Shown: positions 4,993-5,077 of the stretch, one piece after another
Position numbering within the stretch: position 1 is the first letter of the stretch
Layout of the letters: every line of letters starts with the position of its first letter
Source of the DNA: an uncultured Collinsella sp.
GTDB lineage: Bacteria > Actinomycetota > Coriobacteriia > Coriobacteriales > Coriobacteriaceae
Assembly: GCA_958346935.1 (NCBI GenBank)
Contig: CATVTM010000109.1
Location: 1 to 5,077 of the forward strand
DNA: 5,077 bases
Direction of reading: 5' to 3'
Position numbers and translations under genes: made by a program
Notes under the pieces: model-generated
What the model saw: the letters and a program-made list of their open reading frames with translations, nothing else
Told to the model about the DNA's origin: nothing
Database searches by the model: none

Positions 4993-5077
4993 GGCGTTCG
5001 GCCCCGGGAGAGCGGGGACACCGGCTTAGGTTTCCTGGGAAACACTCCAGCGCAACACGAAAGCCCCCAAAATTGGC
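4993..5077 (+). other. Downstream tail with small hairpins; no clear terminator
   Basis: CCCC (5002-5005) can pair with GGGG (5014-5017), and GTTTCC (5030-5035) with GGAAAC (5038-5043). Neither is followed by a T run. The final bases (AAAGCCCCCAAAATTGGC) resemble the first half of a GC-stem terminator, but the window ends before this can be decided. Confidence 0.35.

Overview
The window looks like a chromosomal segment of a gut actinobacterium of the class Coriobacteriia, most likely Collinsella or a close relative. The basis is the fairly high GC content, the strong GTC/GCC/ATC/CTC codon preference in the highly biased transporter gene, the strong AGGAGG-type ribosome binding site, and the look of both proteins. 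This assignment is inference; there is no rRNA or other marker gene here.

Bases 1-456 hold no convincing gene. They begin with the terminator hairpin of a gene that ends before the window. A set of related repeats follows: a hairpin plus a 24-base tail occurs at 6-56 and again, inverted and with a covarying stem, at 251-301. A perfect 34-bp inverted repeat lies at 224-257 and 326-359. An A/T-rich stretch with an imperfect palindrome (419-442) leads into a sigma-70-type promoter (457-485). The spacer of that promoter carries a palindrome placed like an operator.

Bases about 492-726 form a structured leader for the transporter gene. It encodes a 14-residue peptide (557-601) with its own Shine-Dalgarno sequence, ending in Ile-Ile-Ser-Val-Val-Ile-Ile. 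Mutually exclusive hairpins follow, then a perfect 13-bp intrinsic terminator (653-691) only 35 bases before the cstA start. This is the layout of ribosome-mediated transcription attenuation that senses charged Ile/Val tRNA. Here it would control a CstA-family transporter (727-2616) rather than a biosynthetic operon. CstA-family proteins import pyruvate or peptides, and both are routes to branched-chain amino acids, so the pairing makes physiological sense. I know of no described case, and this is the leading finding.

After the cstA terminator (2656-2694) comes a separately promoted gene (2800-4992, GTG start, 730 aa). Its last ~260 residues look like the JetD (DUF2220) Toprim nuclease of the Wadjet anti-plasmid SMC system. 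It has an N-terminal winged-helix-like region and a ~370-residue charged, probably disordered linker with Arg/Gly-rich patches. No JetA, JetB or JetC is present in the window, so this is either a solitary JetD-like nuclease with an unusual architecture or one whose partners lie elsewhere. The last 85 bases hold only small hairpins.
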